This document shows positions 17,648 to 26,588 of a DNA stretch of 64,000 nucleotides, in pieces. Made by a program: the position numbers and the translations under genes. Every line of letters starts with the position of its first letter. Position 1 is the first letter of the stretch. The notes under the pieces are model-generated. The model saw only the letters and a list, made by a program, of their open reading frames with translations. It was not told where the DNA came from and ran no database searches. This DNA is from Rhizobium sp. 9140. GTDB lineage: Bacteria; Pseudomonadota; Alphaproteobacteria; Rhizobiales; Rhizobiaceae. The stretch is taken from contig NZ_FJUR01000002.1 of assembly GCF_900067135.1 (NCBI RefSeq), positions 919,501 to 983,500 on the forward strand, read 5' to 3'.

Positions 17648-17653
17648 GCCGAA

Positions 17654-17686
17654 TGGTGGCCATGCCAGCATCCCCGGTATGGCCAC
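17654..17686. other. Intergenic hairpin between SnoaL-like gene and ECF sigma gene
   Basis: GGTGGCCAT (17654-17662) pairs perfectly with ATGGCCACC (17678-17686) across a 15-base loop. It starts six bases after the SnoaL-like stop and ends fifteen bases before the sigma-factor start. No T-run follows, so it is not a simple intrinsic terminator; it may slow read-through or protect the upstream mRNA end. Confidence 0.5.
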
Positions 17687-17701
17687 CGATCCGAAGGGCT
17701 G

Positions 17702-18211
17702 ATGATGTCGACAATGGCGATGCGACTGGAGGCGGAAATACCGGCACTGCGACGCTATGCCTTCGCGCTTCTGCGCGATCACAACCGCGCCGACGATCTC
17801 GTGCAGGATTGCCTCGAGCGTGCGATATCACGCTGGTATCTGCGTCGGACCGATGGTGACCTGCGGGCATGGCTGTTTACCATCATGCGAAACCTGCACA
17901 TTTCGGCTGGACGCCAATCCCAGCGACGGGGGCCACACCACGAGCTCGATACCGTCACGCTCCCCGGATCGCCCGCCGATCAGGATCATGGCATCGCCGT
18001 ACGCGATATACTCGAAGCGCTCGATAGGCTTTCCGACGATCAAAAATCGCTTCTGCTTCTGGTTGGCGTCGAGGATCTGTCCTATGAGCAGGCTGCCGCC
18101 GTCATTGGTGTTCCGGTAGGAACCGTGATGTCGCGGCTGTCGCGCGCCAGGCAGAAATTCCGATCCATTCTCGACAACAAGACGCCCGTGACCTTGCGAA
18201 GGGTAAAATGA
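17702..18211 (+). CDS. ECF-family RNA polymerase sigma factor
   Basis: This 169-residue protein redirects RNA polymerase to stress promoters. Region 2 reads RRYAFALLRDHNRADDLVQDCLERA, with RAWLFTIMRN nearby, and region 4 is the helix-turn-helix LSYEQAAAVIGVPVGTVMSRLSRARQKF. It has no C-terminal extension. The stop overlaps the start of the membrane-anchored anti-sigma gene by four bases, the classic sigma/anti-sigma pair. Likely targets are the exported SnoaL-like protein upstream and perhaps the YncE/DUF305 genes beyond, but only the pairing itself is directly supported. Confidence 0.92.
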   Translation: MMSTMAMRLEAEIPALRRYAFALLRDHNRADDLVQDCLERAISRWYLRRTDGDLRAWLFTIMRNLHISAGRQSQRRGPHHELDTVTLPGSPADQDHGIAVRDILEALDRLSDDQKSLLLLVGVEDLSYEQAAAVIGVPVGTVMSRLSRARQKFRSILDNKTPVTLRRVK

Positions 18212-18987
18212 TGAACACCGGTTCGCCGATTGGCGAAGATGATCTTCAGGCTTACATCGACGGAAAGCTGACGCCTGACCGGCAGGCGCTTGTCGACGCC
18301 TATCTTGCTGGTCATCCTGAAGCGAGCGCAAGGGTCACGCAACAGCTTGCGGATCGGGAAGCTTTGCGTGTGCGGCTGTCTGAGAAATTCTCGGAGCCCA
18401 TTCCAGCGCGGCTGCGCATCGCCAACCTTCAGTCCAATGCAGCTTTGCGAAGACAAGGTTGGTATCGCTCCGCCATGGCAGCTTGCATCTTCTTGGGAAT
18501 GGGCCTGGCCGGTGGCTGGTGGCTAAAGCCTGAAGGCGTGCAAATCAACGCAGCGCGATTGTCCGAGGCGGGTTTCGCCGCGAACGCATCTGACGCCTAT
18601 CGGACCTTCGTGGTCGAAGTAGCCCATCCGGTCGAAGTTGGAGCGGATGACGAGGCACATCTGGTCACATGGCTGTCGAAGCGATCCGGCCGGGCACTGA
18701 CGCCACCGAACCTTTCGGCATTCGGGTATAAGCTGCTCGGCGGACGCGTCCTTCCGGGCGGTGGCGCTGCGGCTGCACAACTCATGTACGAGGATGACAA
18801 AGGCGAGAGGCTGGCCGTTTATCTACGCGCCGGCCAATCAGCGCAGACAGCGTTCACGTTTGAAGAGAAAAACGGCGTGTCCAGCTTTGTCTGGGTGGAT
18901 CAGGGGTTCGATTTCGCGGTATCCGCCTCGGTCGATCGGGCAAAGCTCCTTCCGATCGCAACTGCGATCTATCAAGGAATGATTTGA
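18208..18987 (+). CDS. Anti-sigma factor, membrane-anchored
   Basis: This is a 259-residue protein. The N-terminal cytoplasmic domain (EDDLQAYIDGKLTPDRQALVDAYLAGHPE) is the helical part of ChrR/RsiW-type anti-sigma factors; the zinc-binding HxxxCxxC set is absent, so it is a non-zinc variant. A single membrane span, MAACIFLGMGLAGGWWL, lies near residue 90-108. The rest would be periplasmic: LSAFGYKLLGGRVLPGGGAAAAQLMYEDDKGERL, then FVWVDQGFDFAVSA. It should hold the preceding sigma factor inactive until a signal in the periplasm. Start ATGA overlaps the sigma stop. Confidence 0.88.
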   Translation: MMNTGSPIGEDDLQAYIDGKLTPDRQALVDAYLAGHPEASARVTQQLADREALRVRLSEKFSEPIPARLRIANLQSNAALRRQGWYRSAMAACIFLGMGLAGGWWLKPEGVQINAARLSEAGFAANASDAYRTFVVEVAHPVEVGADDEAHLVTWLSKRSGRALTPPNLSAFGYKLLGGRVLPGGGAAAAQLMYEDDKGERLAVYLRAGQSAQTAFTFEEKNGVSSFVWVDQGFDFAVSASVDRAKLLPIATAIYQGMI

Positions 18988-19012
18988 ATCCGGTCAATCT
19001 CAGTGCGGTATC

Positions 19013-19047
19013 AAAAATGACTGCGGCATTGTAAGAACGCCGCAGTC
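19013..19047 (-). terminator. Bidirectional intrinsic terminator (T-run on minus strand)
   Basis: GACTGCGGC (19019-19027) and GCCGCAGTC (19039-19047) form a perfect 9-bp GC-rich stem with an 11-base loop. On the minus strand the stem is followed by ATTTTTGA, ending the yncE-like transcript; on the plus strand it is followed by AACTTGTTTT, which could also help end the anti-sigma transcript. The convergent genes end at 18987 and 19087, so the position is right for both. Confidence 0.8.
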
Positions 19048-19086
19048 AACTTGTTTTGGGGTTGCCCATAACAGGTAGCCAAACTG

Positions 19087-20463
19087 TTAGTTGCTCTGCA
19101 AGACCGCATTTGCTGACGGTTCTGTTCCCTCAACGAGGATAACCTTAGGTGTCTTGGAGGCTTCGCCCGGTTTGACGATGGAGCGGGTCGGACTGGTGGC
19201 AGATGCCATCGCGGCACCTTTGGCATCCGTCTTGAACGCCACGATCGGTTCCGGCTGACCTTCGAACAACAGCGCATAAGCCGTGTCCGGCTTCAATTTC
19301 GAAACGCTGAGATCTACGATATCGATCAGGCCAAGATTGCGCGAGACGACCATTCCGCCGCCTTGCGCATCTGCGGCAGGCTTCAGCATAAGTGTGATGT
19401 TCTCCGGCATGTCCTTGCGTGGTTCAAGGTTTTGGCGGCCATCGCCTGTCGGGACCGCATCCGGAACGTAGATCAGCGCTTGTGGGGCCTGGCCTGAGGG
19501 GATATGGGCGATCTTCTCATTCTTCTGAGTGTCGATCACGTCCACCGCGTCGCCGTTTTCGAGGCCAACAAAGACGCGGCTGCCGTCGCCCGAACCCCAG
19601 ACACCGTGCGGCAAGGCGCCGACGGGAATGGTGGCTATCAGCTTGGCCTCGTCGTCCAGCGTGTAGACTTTCACGACGTTCTCGCCGCCGATGGTCACAT
19701 AAGCCAGAGTTCCGGCGGATGTGTCGGCGAACGCCAGATGGTTGGTGATCGGACCGCTATCGATCACGCCCTTGACTTTCAATGTCTTGGTATCAATTCG
19801 CGTCACCTTGCCGACATCCTTGTGGGTTAGCCAGGCTTCCTTTCCATCTGGCGTCACCTGAATGAACGGCGAGAATGGCGAGACCACCGGAATGGATGCA
19901 AGCAGCTTTTTCGACGCGACATCGAACACCTGAACGACCGGATTGAAGCTGTTGGCCACAAAGGCGCGCTTGCCGTCTGGCGTAAAGATGGTCATGCCGG
20001 GACCGCTCTCGGTCTTGATGCGATCGGTCTCCTTGAATGTCTTCGCATCAATGACCGAAAGGTAATCCTCGCCACGCACGGTTGCCCAGACGTGTTTGCC
20101 ATCCGGCGTGAAGAAGGCCTCGTGCGGGTTGCGGCCGATATAGGCGACACCTTTGATCTTGTTTGTCGCGGTATCGATGAAGGTCACGGAATTGGTCACC
20201 GTCGAGACGGCGACGATGGTACGGTGATCCGGCGAGAAGCCAAGGCCGTGGACGTTGACCTCACCCTTGTAAAGCGGGCTCAAGACATTCGGGCGTGGGT
20301 CGCCGAGCTTGATCAGGCCGAGAAGCGTGTTGGTCGATGGGTCGATGACAGATACGGTGTTGCTGTTCTGGTCAGCAGCATAGACCCGGTCCTTGGATTC
20401 GGGCAGGGCAAAGGCTGGCGTGCTCGCCATCAAGGCGATCAGCAGGGCTGCGGAACGTTTCAT
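19087..20463 (-). CDS. YncE-family periplasmic beta-propeller protein
   Basis: This 458-residue protein has a signal peptide MKRSAALLIALMASTPAFA. Repeated YVTN-type blades run through most of it, for example YAADQNSNTVSVIDPSTNTL, VAVSTVTNSVTFIDTATNKI, ATVRGEDYLSVIDAKTF and FVANSFNPVVQVFDVASKKL, making a seven-bladed propeller. The last 110 residues form an extra C-terminal domain. Such proteins bind metals, DNA or surface partners, and no enzymatic motif is seen. The gene overlaps the upstream DUF305 gene by four bases, so both are made from one mRNA and probably act together in periplasmic metal or redox stress. Confidence 0.85.
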   Translation of the reverse strand: MKRSAALLIALMASTPAFALPESKDRVYAADQNSNTVSVIDPSTNTLLGLIKLGDPRPNVLSPLYKGEVNVHGLGFSPDHRTIVAVSTVTNSVTFIDTATNKIKGVAYIGRNPHEAFFTPDGKHVWATVRGEDYLSVIDAKTFKETDRIKTESGPGMTIFTPDGKRAFVANSFNPVVQVFDVASKKLLASIPVVSPFSPFIQVTPDGKEAWLTHKDVGKVTRIDTKTLKVKGVIDSGPITNHLAFADTSAGTLAYVTIGGENVVKVYTLDDEAKLIATIPVGALPHGVWGSGDGSRVFVGLENGDAVDVIDTQKNEKIAHIPSGQAPQALIYVPDAVPTGDGRQNLEPRKDMPENITLMLKPAADAQGGGMVVSRNLGLIDIVDLSVSKLKPDTAYALLFEGQPEPIVAFKTDAKGAAMASATSPTRSIVKPGEASKTPKVILVEGTEPSANAVLQSN

Positions 20464-20861
20464 TTCGAAGTCTCCGGGTTGGCGGCGACGGAGCCGCGCT
20501 GTTGTGTGAGCATCGAATTCATCAACTGAATTTCGTAAGCCTGCTCTGTGATGATCGACTGGGCGAGGTTTCGGATTTGCGGATCTTGGGTGGTGAGCAA
20601 CACGGCCTTGGCCATGTCGATGGCGCCCTGGTGATGCGGGATCATTTGCGCCAGAAAATCGTGGTCTGGATTGCCTGTTTCGGGTACCGCCATCATGCCG
20701 GTATGCATTTTGTCCATGGCCACCTTCATGCTTTTCGAGAACGCAGTTGAAGGGCCGCTATCCTCCATGCTCATCGCCGGTTGGTGGTCGTGGAACTGCT
20801 CAGCAGTTGCACTTCCCACAATGGCAAAACTGGCAACAAGTATGAAACTGTAAACGCGCAT
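20460..20861 (-). CDS. DUF305 family exported protein
   Basis: This 133-residue protein has a signal peptide MRVYSFILVASFAIVGSATA. The DUF305 core is MKVAMDKMHTGMMAVPETGN, HDFLAQMIPHHQGAIDMAKA and IRNLAQSIITEQAYEIQLMN. The HHQGAIDMA motif and the Met/His-rich helices resemble ferritin-like copper- or silver-handling proteins (CopM-type), so periplasmic copper binding is likely but unproven. Its stop overlaps the start of the YncE-like gene. The upstream 420 bp probably hold the promoter for both. Confidence 0.9.
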   Translation of the reverse strand: MRVYSFILVASFAIVGSATAEQFHDHQPAMSMEDSGPSTAFSKSMKVAMDKMHTGMMAVPETGNPDHDFLAQMIPHHQGAIDMAKAVLLTTQDPQIRNLAQSIITEQAYEIQLMNSMLTQQRGSVAANPETSK

Positions 20862-21283
20862 GGCGGAATCCTTTTGGCTTTAGTGGATAAGAACGCTGTG
20901 GGTCGCCGTTTATTCCACTGCTCATCCGTATTTGTTCTCACGTCGGCGTGAGCGGTTGGCACGCGCGGTGCTATACCGGTCTGCGCGAAGAACGACGGAA
21001 CGCGGATGGTGACTCGAGGCGTGCCGAAATACGGCTTGTTCATATGCCGCCAAGAGGATCACGCGTGTTGGATCCAATCGGCCTGTGAACGATGTCTGAA
21101 GGACGATACTCGCAGCGGATTGCGGTATGGAGAATGAACGGCCGGTTGGAACAGGGCGAAAAAGCAGACATTCTAAGCCGTTCGACGACGGCGCCCAGTC
21201 GTCCGTCTTTTCAGAGGAAAACCAGCCTGGTCGATCGTAGGAAAACTTCCTACAGGGAATTCCGCCACTCTCAGATTTTGGTT
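20862..21283. other. Intergenic region without a recognisable gene
   Basis: These 420 bp separate the DUF305 operon (start 20861) from the DsbA-like gene (stop 21284), both on the minus strand. Short open frames exist on both strands but have no conserved motif or ribosome site and do not look like protein. I see no terminator hairpin with a T-run. It presumably contains the DUF305 promoter; nothing more can be supported. Confidence 0.5.
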
Positions 21284-21904
21284 TCACTCCAGGCTGGCGG
21301 TGGCTTTCATGACTGCTTTGGCGACCTCGTTGAAACTCATTTTAATCCGAACCTGTTGGCCGTTGACGAAAAACGATGGCGTGCCGGCGACTCCGAATTT
21401 TTTGTTCGCTTCGGTTGTCGCAGCATTGAGCTTGTCGAGATAGGCCTGATCGGCGACAGCGCGATCGAAACCTGCGCGGTCGATGCCCATGCTAGCGGCG
21501 ATCTCGCGCAATGCATCCTCGGCGTTGGCGGCGCCGGCAATCTCATCGAATTTCGTCATGAAGGACGATACCGTCTCGTCGAATTTGTCTCGGCCCCGCG
21601 CATTCGCCAGCATGAAGATAACGGCATCCACCGAGTTTCGCACGAAGGGCCGGTACGCGATCTTCAACTTACCCGATGCGACATATGTATCCTGCAGTTT
21701 CGGCAGGTCTCGTTCATGGAAGTCGACGCAGTGGCTGCAGGTTGGGGAGGAATAGACGACCAGCGTGACTGGAGCGGTCTTCTGCCCAACGAAGCTGTCT
21801 TGGAATACGGCCGGGGTCATCAAATCCTGCACGGGTTCGGCCTCGGCCGATGTCACGCATCCTAAGGCAATGCCGACGATCACGGCCATCATACGAAACG
21901 TCAT
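21284..21904 (-). CDS. DsbA-family thiol:disulfide oxidoreductase, exported
   Basis: This 206-residue protein starts at ATG 21904, which has AGGAGA seven bases upstream; the frame is open further to 21970. The signal peptide is MTFRMMAVIVGIALGCVTSAEA. The thioredoxin fold carries the redox pair C56-S-H-C59 in YSSPTCSHC and the cis-proline loop VAGTPSFFVNGQ. The inserted helical domain is of normal length. It belongs to the BdbD/'thioredoxin domain' branch of DsbA proteins, which oxidise or shuffle disulfides of exported proteins. The TDT gene upstream on the same strand is cut off by an intrinsic terminator, so this gene needs its own promoter. Confidence 0.9.
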   Translation of the reverse strand: MTFRMMAVIVGIALGCVTSAEAEPVQDLMTPAVFQDSFVGQKTAPVTLVVYSSPTCSHCVDFHERDLPKLQDTYVASGKLKIAYRPFVRNSVDAVIFMLANARGRDKFDETVSSFMTKFDEIAGAANAEDALREIAASMGIDRAGFDRAVADQAYLDKLNAATTEANKKFGVAGTPSFFVNGQQVRIKMSFNEVAKAVMKATASLE

Positions 21905-21926
21905 GTCTTCTCCTGTTCGGTTACGA

Positions 21927-21963
21927 GAAAAAACACTCCGGCATGAGCAATGCCGGAGTGTTT
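21927..21963 (-). terminator. Intrinsic terminator after the TDT transporter gene
   Basis: CACTCCGGCAT (21934-21944) pairs perfectly with ATGCCGGAGTG (21950-21960) around a 5-base loop. On the minus strand the stem is followed by TTTTTT (complement of the A-run 21928-21933). It lies 10 bp beyond the stop of the transporter at 21970, which is the expected place. Confidence 0.92.
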
Positions 21964-21969
21964 CGATCA

Positions 21970-23112
21970 TCAGTCGGCCTTGAGGCAGGGCGAGACGAAG
22001 AGCGAGCGGTCAAGAGTGCCCTTGATCGTCTTGGCCACGACCAGCAGCCACATGCAGACAAGTGCTATAACAAGAACCGCGCCAAAGATTGCGATAGACG
22101 ACATCGGCACCATCGTTGAGAGACGAAGCGTGGCGACGGCGAACACGCCAAGCGGGAAGGTATAGCCCCACCAGCCGATATTGAATGGAAGGCCCTCGCG
22201 AAGGTAGCGCAGGGTGATCAGGACAGCAGTCGCCAGCCACCAGATGCCGTAGCCCCACAGGAGGATCGCGCCGAGGAAGCTGGCGCCACCGAAGGCCGGA
22301 GCAACGCTCGCCAATCCATTCGCCGACAACACGGCGGGTCCGGTCTGGCTCATGACGAGAAGACCAAGCGCACCGGTTCCGATCGGGCCGAGAGCCAGCC
22401 AGCTCGAGGCGGCCATGTTGACATGCGGAAGCTTGTGGACCGTCATGCGCAGGAAGAGGATGACGAGAACGCTCATGGCGAGCGGGACCGAACAGGCCCA
22501 GAGAACCAGGCTCGTCATCAGCACCGTCAACTGCGTCTGAGCATCGCCGATATGGGGCAGAAGCAGACCACCGCTGACGGCCGCTACTTCGCTTGCCACG
22601 ATCGGCAGCAACCAGACTGCGGTCATCTGGTCGATCGAGTGCGACTGGCGCGTGAACATCATGAACGGGATGGCGAGGCCGCAACAAAGCGACAGAGCGA
22701 CGTCAAACCACCAAAGCGTCGTTGCGATCGACACCGCCGTGTCGCCGATATGTGGGATGCCATAGATCAGGAAGCCATTGATGATCGTGGCCAATCCCAT
22801 CGGAATGCAGCCGAAGAACATCGACACGACGGAATGGGAAAAGACCCGTCTTGCCTCTTGGAAATAGAGCAGCCAGCGTGCCGCGTAGAGCGTTGTGCAG
22901 GTTGCAAACAGCAGGATATTGAAGAGCCAAAGCGCCTGACCCATCGCGAAAAGCCCCGGATGCCCAGGAAACTGTGCGAAGGCGACCGAAAGGATGCCGG
23001 TGCCCATAGTGGTCGCGAACCAATTTGGCGTAAAGTTCCGTATGACATGGCCTTGCATAGGAACATCCGAGGCTGGCGCTACCGGCTCCTTGAAGGCAAC
23101 AATCTTGTGCAT
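21970..23112 (-). CDS. TDT/SLAC1-family transporter (tellurite-resistance/dicarboxylate type)
   Basis: This 380-residue membrane protein has about ten helices. The N-terminus FTPNWFATTMGTGILSVAFA is the standard opening of the TehA/Mae1/SLAC1 family, whose members move C4-dicarboxylates, sulfite or anions. FFGCIPMGLATIINGF and NIGWWGYTFPLGVFAVATLRLS are other conserved blocks. ATG 23112 is preceded by AGGAGA seven bases away. It is next to a UDG gene and a LysR regulator, with a malate dehydrogenase gene divergently placed, so malate or another C4-acid is an attractive substrate; sulfite export is equally possible. Confidence 0.85.
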   Translation of the reverse strand: MHKIVAFKEPVAPASDVPMQGHVIRNFTPNWFATTMGTGILSVAFAQFPGHPGLFAMGQALWLFNILLFATCTTLYAARWLLYFQEARRVFSHSVVSMFFGCIPMGLATIINGFLIYGIPHIGDTAVSIATTLWWFDVALSLCCGLAIPFMMFTRQSHSIDQMTAVWLLPIVASEVAAVSGGLLLPHIGDAQTQLTVLMTSLVLWACSVPLAMSVLVILFLRMTVHKLPHVNMAASSWLALGPIGTGALGLLVMSQTGPAVLSANGLASVAPAFGGASFLGAILLWGYGIWWLATAVLITLRYLREGLPFNIGWWGYTFPLGVFAVATLRLSTMVPMSSIAIFGAVLVIALVCMWLLVVAKTIKGTLDRSLFVSPCLKAD

Positions 23113-23175
23113 CGAATTTCTCCTGATCGTCGAGGAGAAAATACGTGGGTACAACGATTAGTTCCAACGCATAGT

Positions 23176-23802
23176 TCAGGATATTTCAATCGCCGTTTCC
23201 GATTGATCTAGATTTGCGGCGGCAGCTTCGAAAGCCGCGTGAAGGCGGTCGCGCAGCGTCCGCGAGGTATTGATCAGCGTCGGGCTCGGATGGGGGCAGA
23301 GGATCACCTCGATGCCGGCATCCACCAGTACATCTTCAGCACCACTCGCCACCGCGCCCGCCAGGACGGCGACACGTAGGTTCGGCAGCAGCGGCAGAAG
23401 GCCTGCAAGTCCCTTGATGCCCTCGCGCCGCTCGCTGGCCACGATCGAGCTTCGGGTTGCGCGGACCCACGGGACCGTATTCCACAGAACGATGTCCCGG
23501 CGCGATATCCCTGCGCCAGTCAGTGCCTTGCGCAGGTTCTTCGCCGTGCCGGTCGGGTTATCGATCGAAACGAAACGCTGGCCGCGTTCAACCGGACTTG
23601 GTCCAGGCGTCTCCAAAAGGATCAGCAGTCTTGCGCTGATACCGCCATCGTATGGATCGAAGTTCGGCATATCCCGGTCGGAGTTGAGCTGAACGTGCTC
23701 CCGGAAGGCGTTCAATGGCTGCATATGCGCACTGTCAAGCGCGGCCAACCGCTCCTCGCGTCGATGCTCGTGCCAGAGCGTATCAGGTCCGCGATAGGTC
23801 AT
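23176..23802 (-). CDS. Uracil-DNA glycosylase family protein
   Basis: This 208-residue protein has the UDG-superfamily fold. ARLLILLETPGPSPVERG is the first active-site region (a GxxPG-like loop), TAKNLRKALTGAGISRRDIVLWNTVPW the middle and CPHPSPTLINTS the HPS-type C-terminal motif that enters the minor groove. It lacks the four cysteines of iron-sulfur UDGs, so it is a small cytosolic form. Expected role: excision of damaged or deaminated bases. It sits 63 bp upstream of the TDT start and 5 bp after the LysR stop, all on one strand, so it may be co-transcribed with the regulator. Confidence 0.82.
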   Translation of the reverse strand: MTYRGPDTLWHEHRREERLAALDSAHMQPLNAFREHVQLNSDRDMPNFDPYDGGISARLLILLETPGPSPVERGQRFVSIDNPTGTAKNLRKALTGAGISRRDIVLWNTVPWVRATRSSIVASERREGIKGLAGLLPLLPNLRVAVLAGAVASGAEDVLVDAGIEVILCPHPSPTLINTSRTLRDRLHAAFEAAAANLDQSETAIEIS

Positions 23803-23807
23803 CGTGT

Positions 23808-24686
23808 CTATTCCGACAACAGGGCTTCGAACGCATCGGCCGCCTTGGAGCGATACCGCTCCTTATGCCGGAGCAGGAAGAATGGGCGCGGAAGCGGAGA
23901 AGCATTGGCCTCGACCAGCAGGCCGCTGTTGAGTTCGGTCTGGGCAGCACTTCGCGATGTCAGTGTTGCCCCCATGCCGGCCTCGACTGCGCCGAGCACG
24001 GCCTCGTTTCCGGGCAGGACAATTGCAACGTTCAACGCCTGCAGCTTCAATTTCTCTTTCGTCATCATCGTCTCGAAGGCGAGCCGTGTTCCCGATCCGG
24101 GTTCGCGAAGAACCCATGTCGCGTCTTCAAAATCGGCCTTTCCGAGCTTTTTGCCTTTGGCCCATGGATGAGTTGGCGACACGACGAGGATCATCTCATC
24201 CGTGGCGATCATGCGCGACGACAAGGCCGGTCTGTCGACCGCGCCCTCTACAACGCCGAGCTCAACCCGCCCTGCCTCAACCGCGTCGCCTACCGCCTCG
24301 GTATTGCCGATCCCGACGTCGAGACCGAGACCAGGATAGCGTGTGTGGAACGTCGCAAGCCTGGAGGGCAGCCAATAGGCGCCAACAGTCTGACTCGCCA
24401 TAACCGACAATTCCCCGCGCAAAAGTCCGGCAAGGTCGCTTAGCGCAGACTCGGCGGCTTTCGCTTCAGCCAAGACCTGAAGTGCATGCTCGAGAAAGAT
24501 CGTTCCGGTTTGATTGAGAACGATAGAACGACCGATCCGGTCGAACAAAGCCACGCCGTGCCGTTCCTCAAGCGCGATGACCGCAGCACTGACGGCCGAC
24601 TGCGTCATGTTCATCGCTTTGGCAGCCTTGGTGATGTGCTGTTGGCGGGCGACTTCGGCGAAGATGCGCAACTGGTCGAGGGTCAT
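23808..24686 (-). CDS. LysR family transcriptional regulator
   Basis: This 292-residue regulator has an N-terminal winged HTH (LRIFAEVARQQHITKAAKAMNMTQSAVSAAVIALEERHG) and the effector domain (GELSVMASQTVGAYWLPSRLATF ...). It belongs to the branch of LysR proteins that sense small anions or organic acids. It is divergent from an AcfC-like binding protein and malate dehydrogenase; the 126-bp gap is AT-rich and probably holds its binding sites. It may also influence the UDG and TDT genes downstream on its own strand. Confidence 0.92.
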   Translation of the reverse strand: MTLDQLRIFAEVARQQHITKAAKAMNMTQSAVSAAVIALEERHGVALFDRIGRSIVLNQTGTIFLEHALQVLAEAKAAESALSDLAGLLRGELSVMASQTVGAYWLPSRLATFHTRYPGLGLDVGIGNTEAVGDAVEAGRVELGVVEGAVDRPALSSRMIATDEMILVVSPTHPWAKGKKLGKADFEDATWVLREPGSGTRLAFETMMTKEKLKLQALNVAIVLPGNEAVLGAVEAGMGATLTSRSAAQTELNSGLLVEANASPLPRPFFLLRHKERYRSKAADAFEALLSE

Positions 24687-24812
24687 GAGGATAGCAACCT
24701 TGAATCGGCTCCGAGTTATAATCGATTTATCCGAATGTTCGTAGCAAAATTATGCGATGGAACTGATGCAGAATGGCGCTAGTTTTCTCCTACCAGACAC
24801 GGAGGAAATACC

Positions 24813-25598
24813 ATGCTGAAATCCATCATCACCGGCGCGGTGATGCTTGGCGCCACGACAGCACCAACGCTTGCCGCCGATATCCACGTCTATGGTCCCG
24901 GTGGACCACTCCCTGCCATGAAGGAGGCGGCAGCCGCCTTCGAGAAAAGCTCCGGCAACACGGTGATCGTTACCGCCGGCCCAACGCCGCAATGGATCGG
25001 CAAGGCTAAAGACAATGCCGACCTGATCTTCAGCGGCTCAGAGACGATGATGTCGGATTTCGTGAAGGCGATGGACGGCCAGATCAAGGACGCCGATGTC
25101 GTACCGCTCTACTTGCGTCCTTCCGCTATCCTGGTGCGTCCGGGGAACCCGGAGAAGATCACCGGCCTCGCTGATCTGTTCAAGCCCGGCCACAAAGTGC
25201 TTGTCGTCAATGGTGCCGGGCAGAACGGTCTTTGGGAAGACATGGCCGGCCGGACCGGTGACATCGAGAAGGTGAAGGCCCTTCGCGCCAACATCAGGAC
25301 CTTTGCCGCCAACAGTGCCGAAGCCAAGAAGGCCTGGACCGAGGACAAGTCCTTCGATGCCTGGATCATCTGGAATATCTGGCAGGTCGCCAACCCAGAA
25401 CTCGCAGACGTCGTCGAGGTCGAACCGGACTATCGCATCTACCGAGACACCGGGATCGTGCTGACCGAGCGCGGAGGCAAGAATGCCGACGCCAAGGCGT
25501 TTTCGGAATTCCTTCAGGGCACCGAGGCCAAGGCGATCTTTGCCAAGGCCGGCTGGACCACGCCCTCGAATAACCTTATCCCGTCTCAGGAAAGATAA
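24813..25598 (+). CDS. AcfC-like periplasmic substrate-binding protein
   Basis: This 261-residue protein has the signal peptide [22 protein letters not shown]. The mature start [22 protein letters not shown], then [20 protein letters not shown] and [20 protein letters not shown], match the AcfC ('accessory colonization factor') group, a molybdate/sulfate-binding-like type II periplasmic fold. It lacks adjacent ABC permease genes, so it may work with a remote transporter or as a chemotaxis receptor partner. The stop overlaps the malate dehydrogenase start by one base, so the two are translationally coupled. Confidence 0.82.
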   Translation: MLKSIITGAVMLGATTAPTLAADIHVYGPGGPLPAMKEAAAAFEKSSGNTVIVTAGPTPQWIGKAKDNADLIFSGSETMMSDFVKAMDGQIKDADVVPLYLRPSAILVRPGNPEKITGLADLFKPGHKVLVVNGAGQNGLWEDMAGRTGDIEKVKALRANIRTFAANSAEAKKAWTEDKSFDAWIIWNIWQVANPELADVVEVEPDYRIYRDTGIVLTERGGKNADAKAFSEFLQGTEAKAIFAKAGWTTPSNNLIPSQER

Positions 25599-26575
25599 TG
25601 ACAATGCAATCCACTCCCAAAAAGATCGCCGTGACCGGTGCTGCCGGCCAGATCTGCTATTCCCTGCTGTTTCGATTGGCGAATGGTGACCTTTATGGCA
25701 AGTCGCAGCCGATCGAACTGCGGCTGCTCGATTTGCCTCAAGCCCAGGACGCCGTTCGCGGCGTCGTCATGGAACTGGAGGACTGCGCTTTTCCGCTGCT
25801 ACACAGCATCGTCACGACCGACGATCCTCGGCAAGCGTTTGACGGTGTCGACGCAGCGTTTTTGGTCGGGTCCCGGCCGCGGTCAAAGGGAATGGAACGG
25901 CGAGACCTGCTTGCAGCGAATGCAGAGATCTTTAAGGTGCAGGGGAGGGCGATCAACGAGGTCGCCGGACGACAAGCTAGAATTTTGGTCGTTGGCAATC
26001 CGGCCAACACCAACGCTTCCATCCTGATCGCCAATGCGCCGGACTTTAACCCAAGGCAGGTCAGCTCGATGATCCGGCTTGATCACAATAGGGCTTTGAC
26101 TCAACTGGCGCGCAAGGTCGGCTGTGGCGTCGGCGACATCGATAAGCTCGTGATCTGGGGCAATCACTCGCCGACCATGTTTGCCGACTGGACCTACGCA
26201 ACGGCTGCCGGCAGGCCCCTGCCGGACACCATCGGCGACGACCATTGGTACAAGGAGGTGCTGATCCCTGAGGTCGCAAGGCGGGGCACTACGATCATAG
26301 AGGCGCGCGGCGCGTCCTCTGCAGCATCTGCCGCCAATGCAGCGATCGATCAGATGCGTGATTGGATGCGTGGTACTGATGGGCGCTGGACATCGATGGC
26401 TGTTATATCGCAGGGGCAGTATGGCATACCGGAAGGGCTTGTGTGTGGCGTACCTGTGATGTGCAAGGACGGTGACTATAGCGTCGTTGAAGGTCTCGAT
26501 CTGGACGGGTTTCAGAAAAGTATGCTGGACAAAACGATAGAAGAGCTTGTCGGCGAGCGCGACGCTTTATCCTGA
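25598..26575 (+). CDS. mdh: Malate dehydrogenase
   Basis: This 325-residue NAD-dependent enzyme interconverts malate and oxaloacetate. It has the glycine-rich [19 protein letters not shown], the mobile loop with substrate arginines [24 protein letters not shown], the catalytic Asp in [10 protein letters not shown] and the catalytic His in IWGNHSPTM. The length and motif spelling fit the cytosolic/lactate-dehydrogenase-like mdh of the 325-residue type. Start ATG 25598 overlaps the AcfC-like stop; ATG 25604 is a close alternative. It is unusual for a rhizobial accessory region, because the housekeeping mdh is normally in the sucCD operon, so this is probably a second, LysR-controlled enzyme. 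Confidence 0.92.
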   Translation: MTMQSTPKKIAVTGAAGQICYSLLFRLANGDLYGKSQPIELRLLDLPQAQDAVRGVVMELEDCAFPLLHSIVTTDDPRQAFDGVDAAFLVGSRPRSKGMERRDLLAANAEIFKVQGRAINEVAGRQARILVVGNPANTNASILIANAPDFNPRQVSSMIRLDHNRALTQLARKVGCGVGDIDKLVIWGNHSPTMFADWTYATAAGRPLPDTIGDDHWYKEVLIPEVARRGTTIIEARGASSAASAANAAIDQMRDWMRGTDGRWTSMAVISQGQYGIPEGLVCGVPVMCKDGDYSVVEGLDLDGFQKSMLDKTIEELVGERDALS

Positions 26576-26588
26576 TATCGCGGGATGC

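Noticed and set aside
21092..21865. 257-residue plus-strand frame
   Set aside because: Mostly antisense to the DsbA-like gene, whose CSHC motif and signal peptide are clear.
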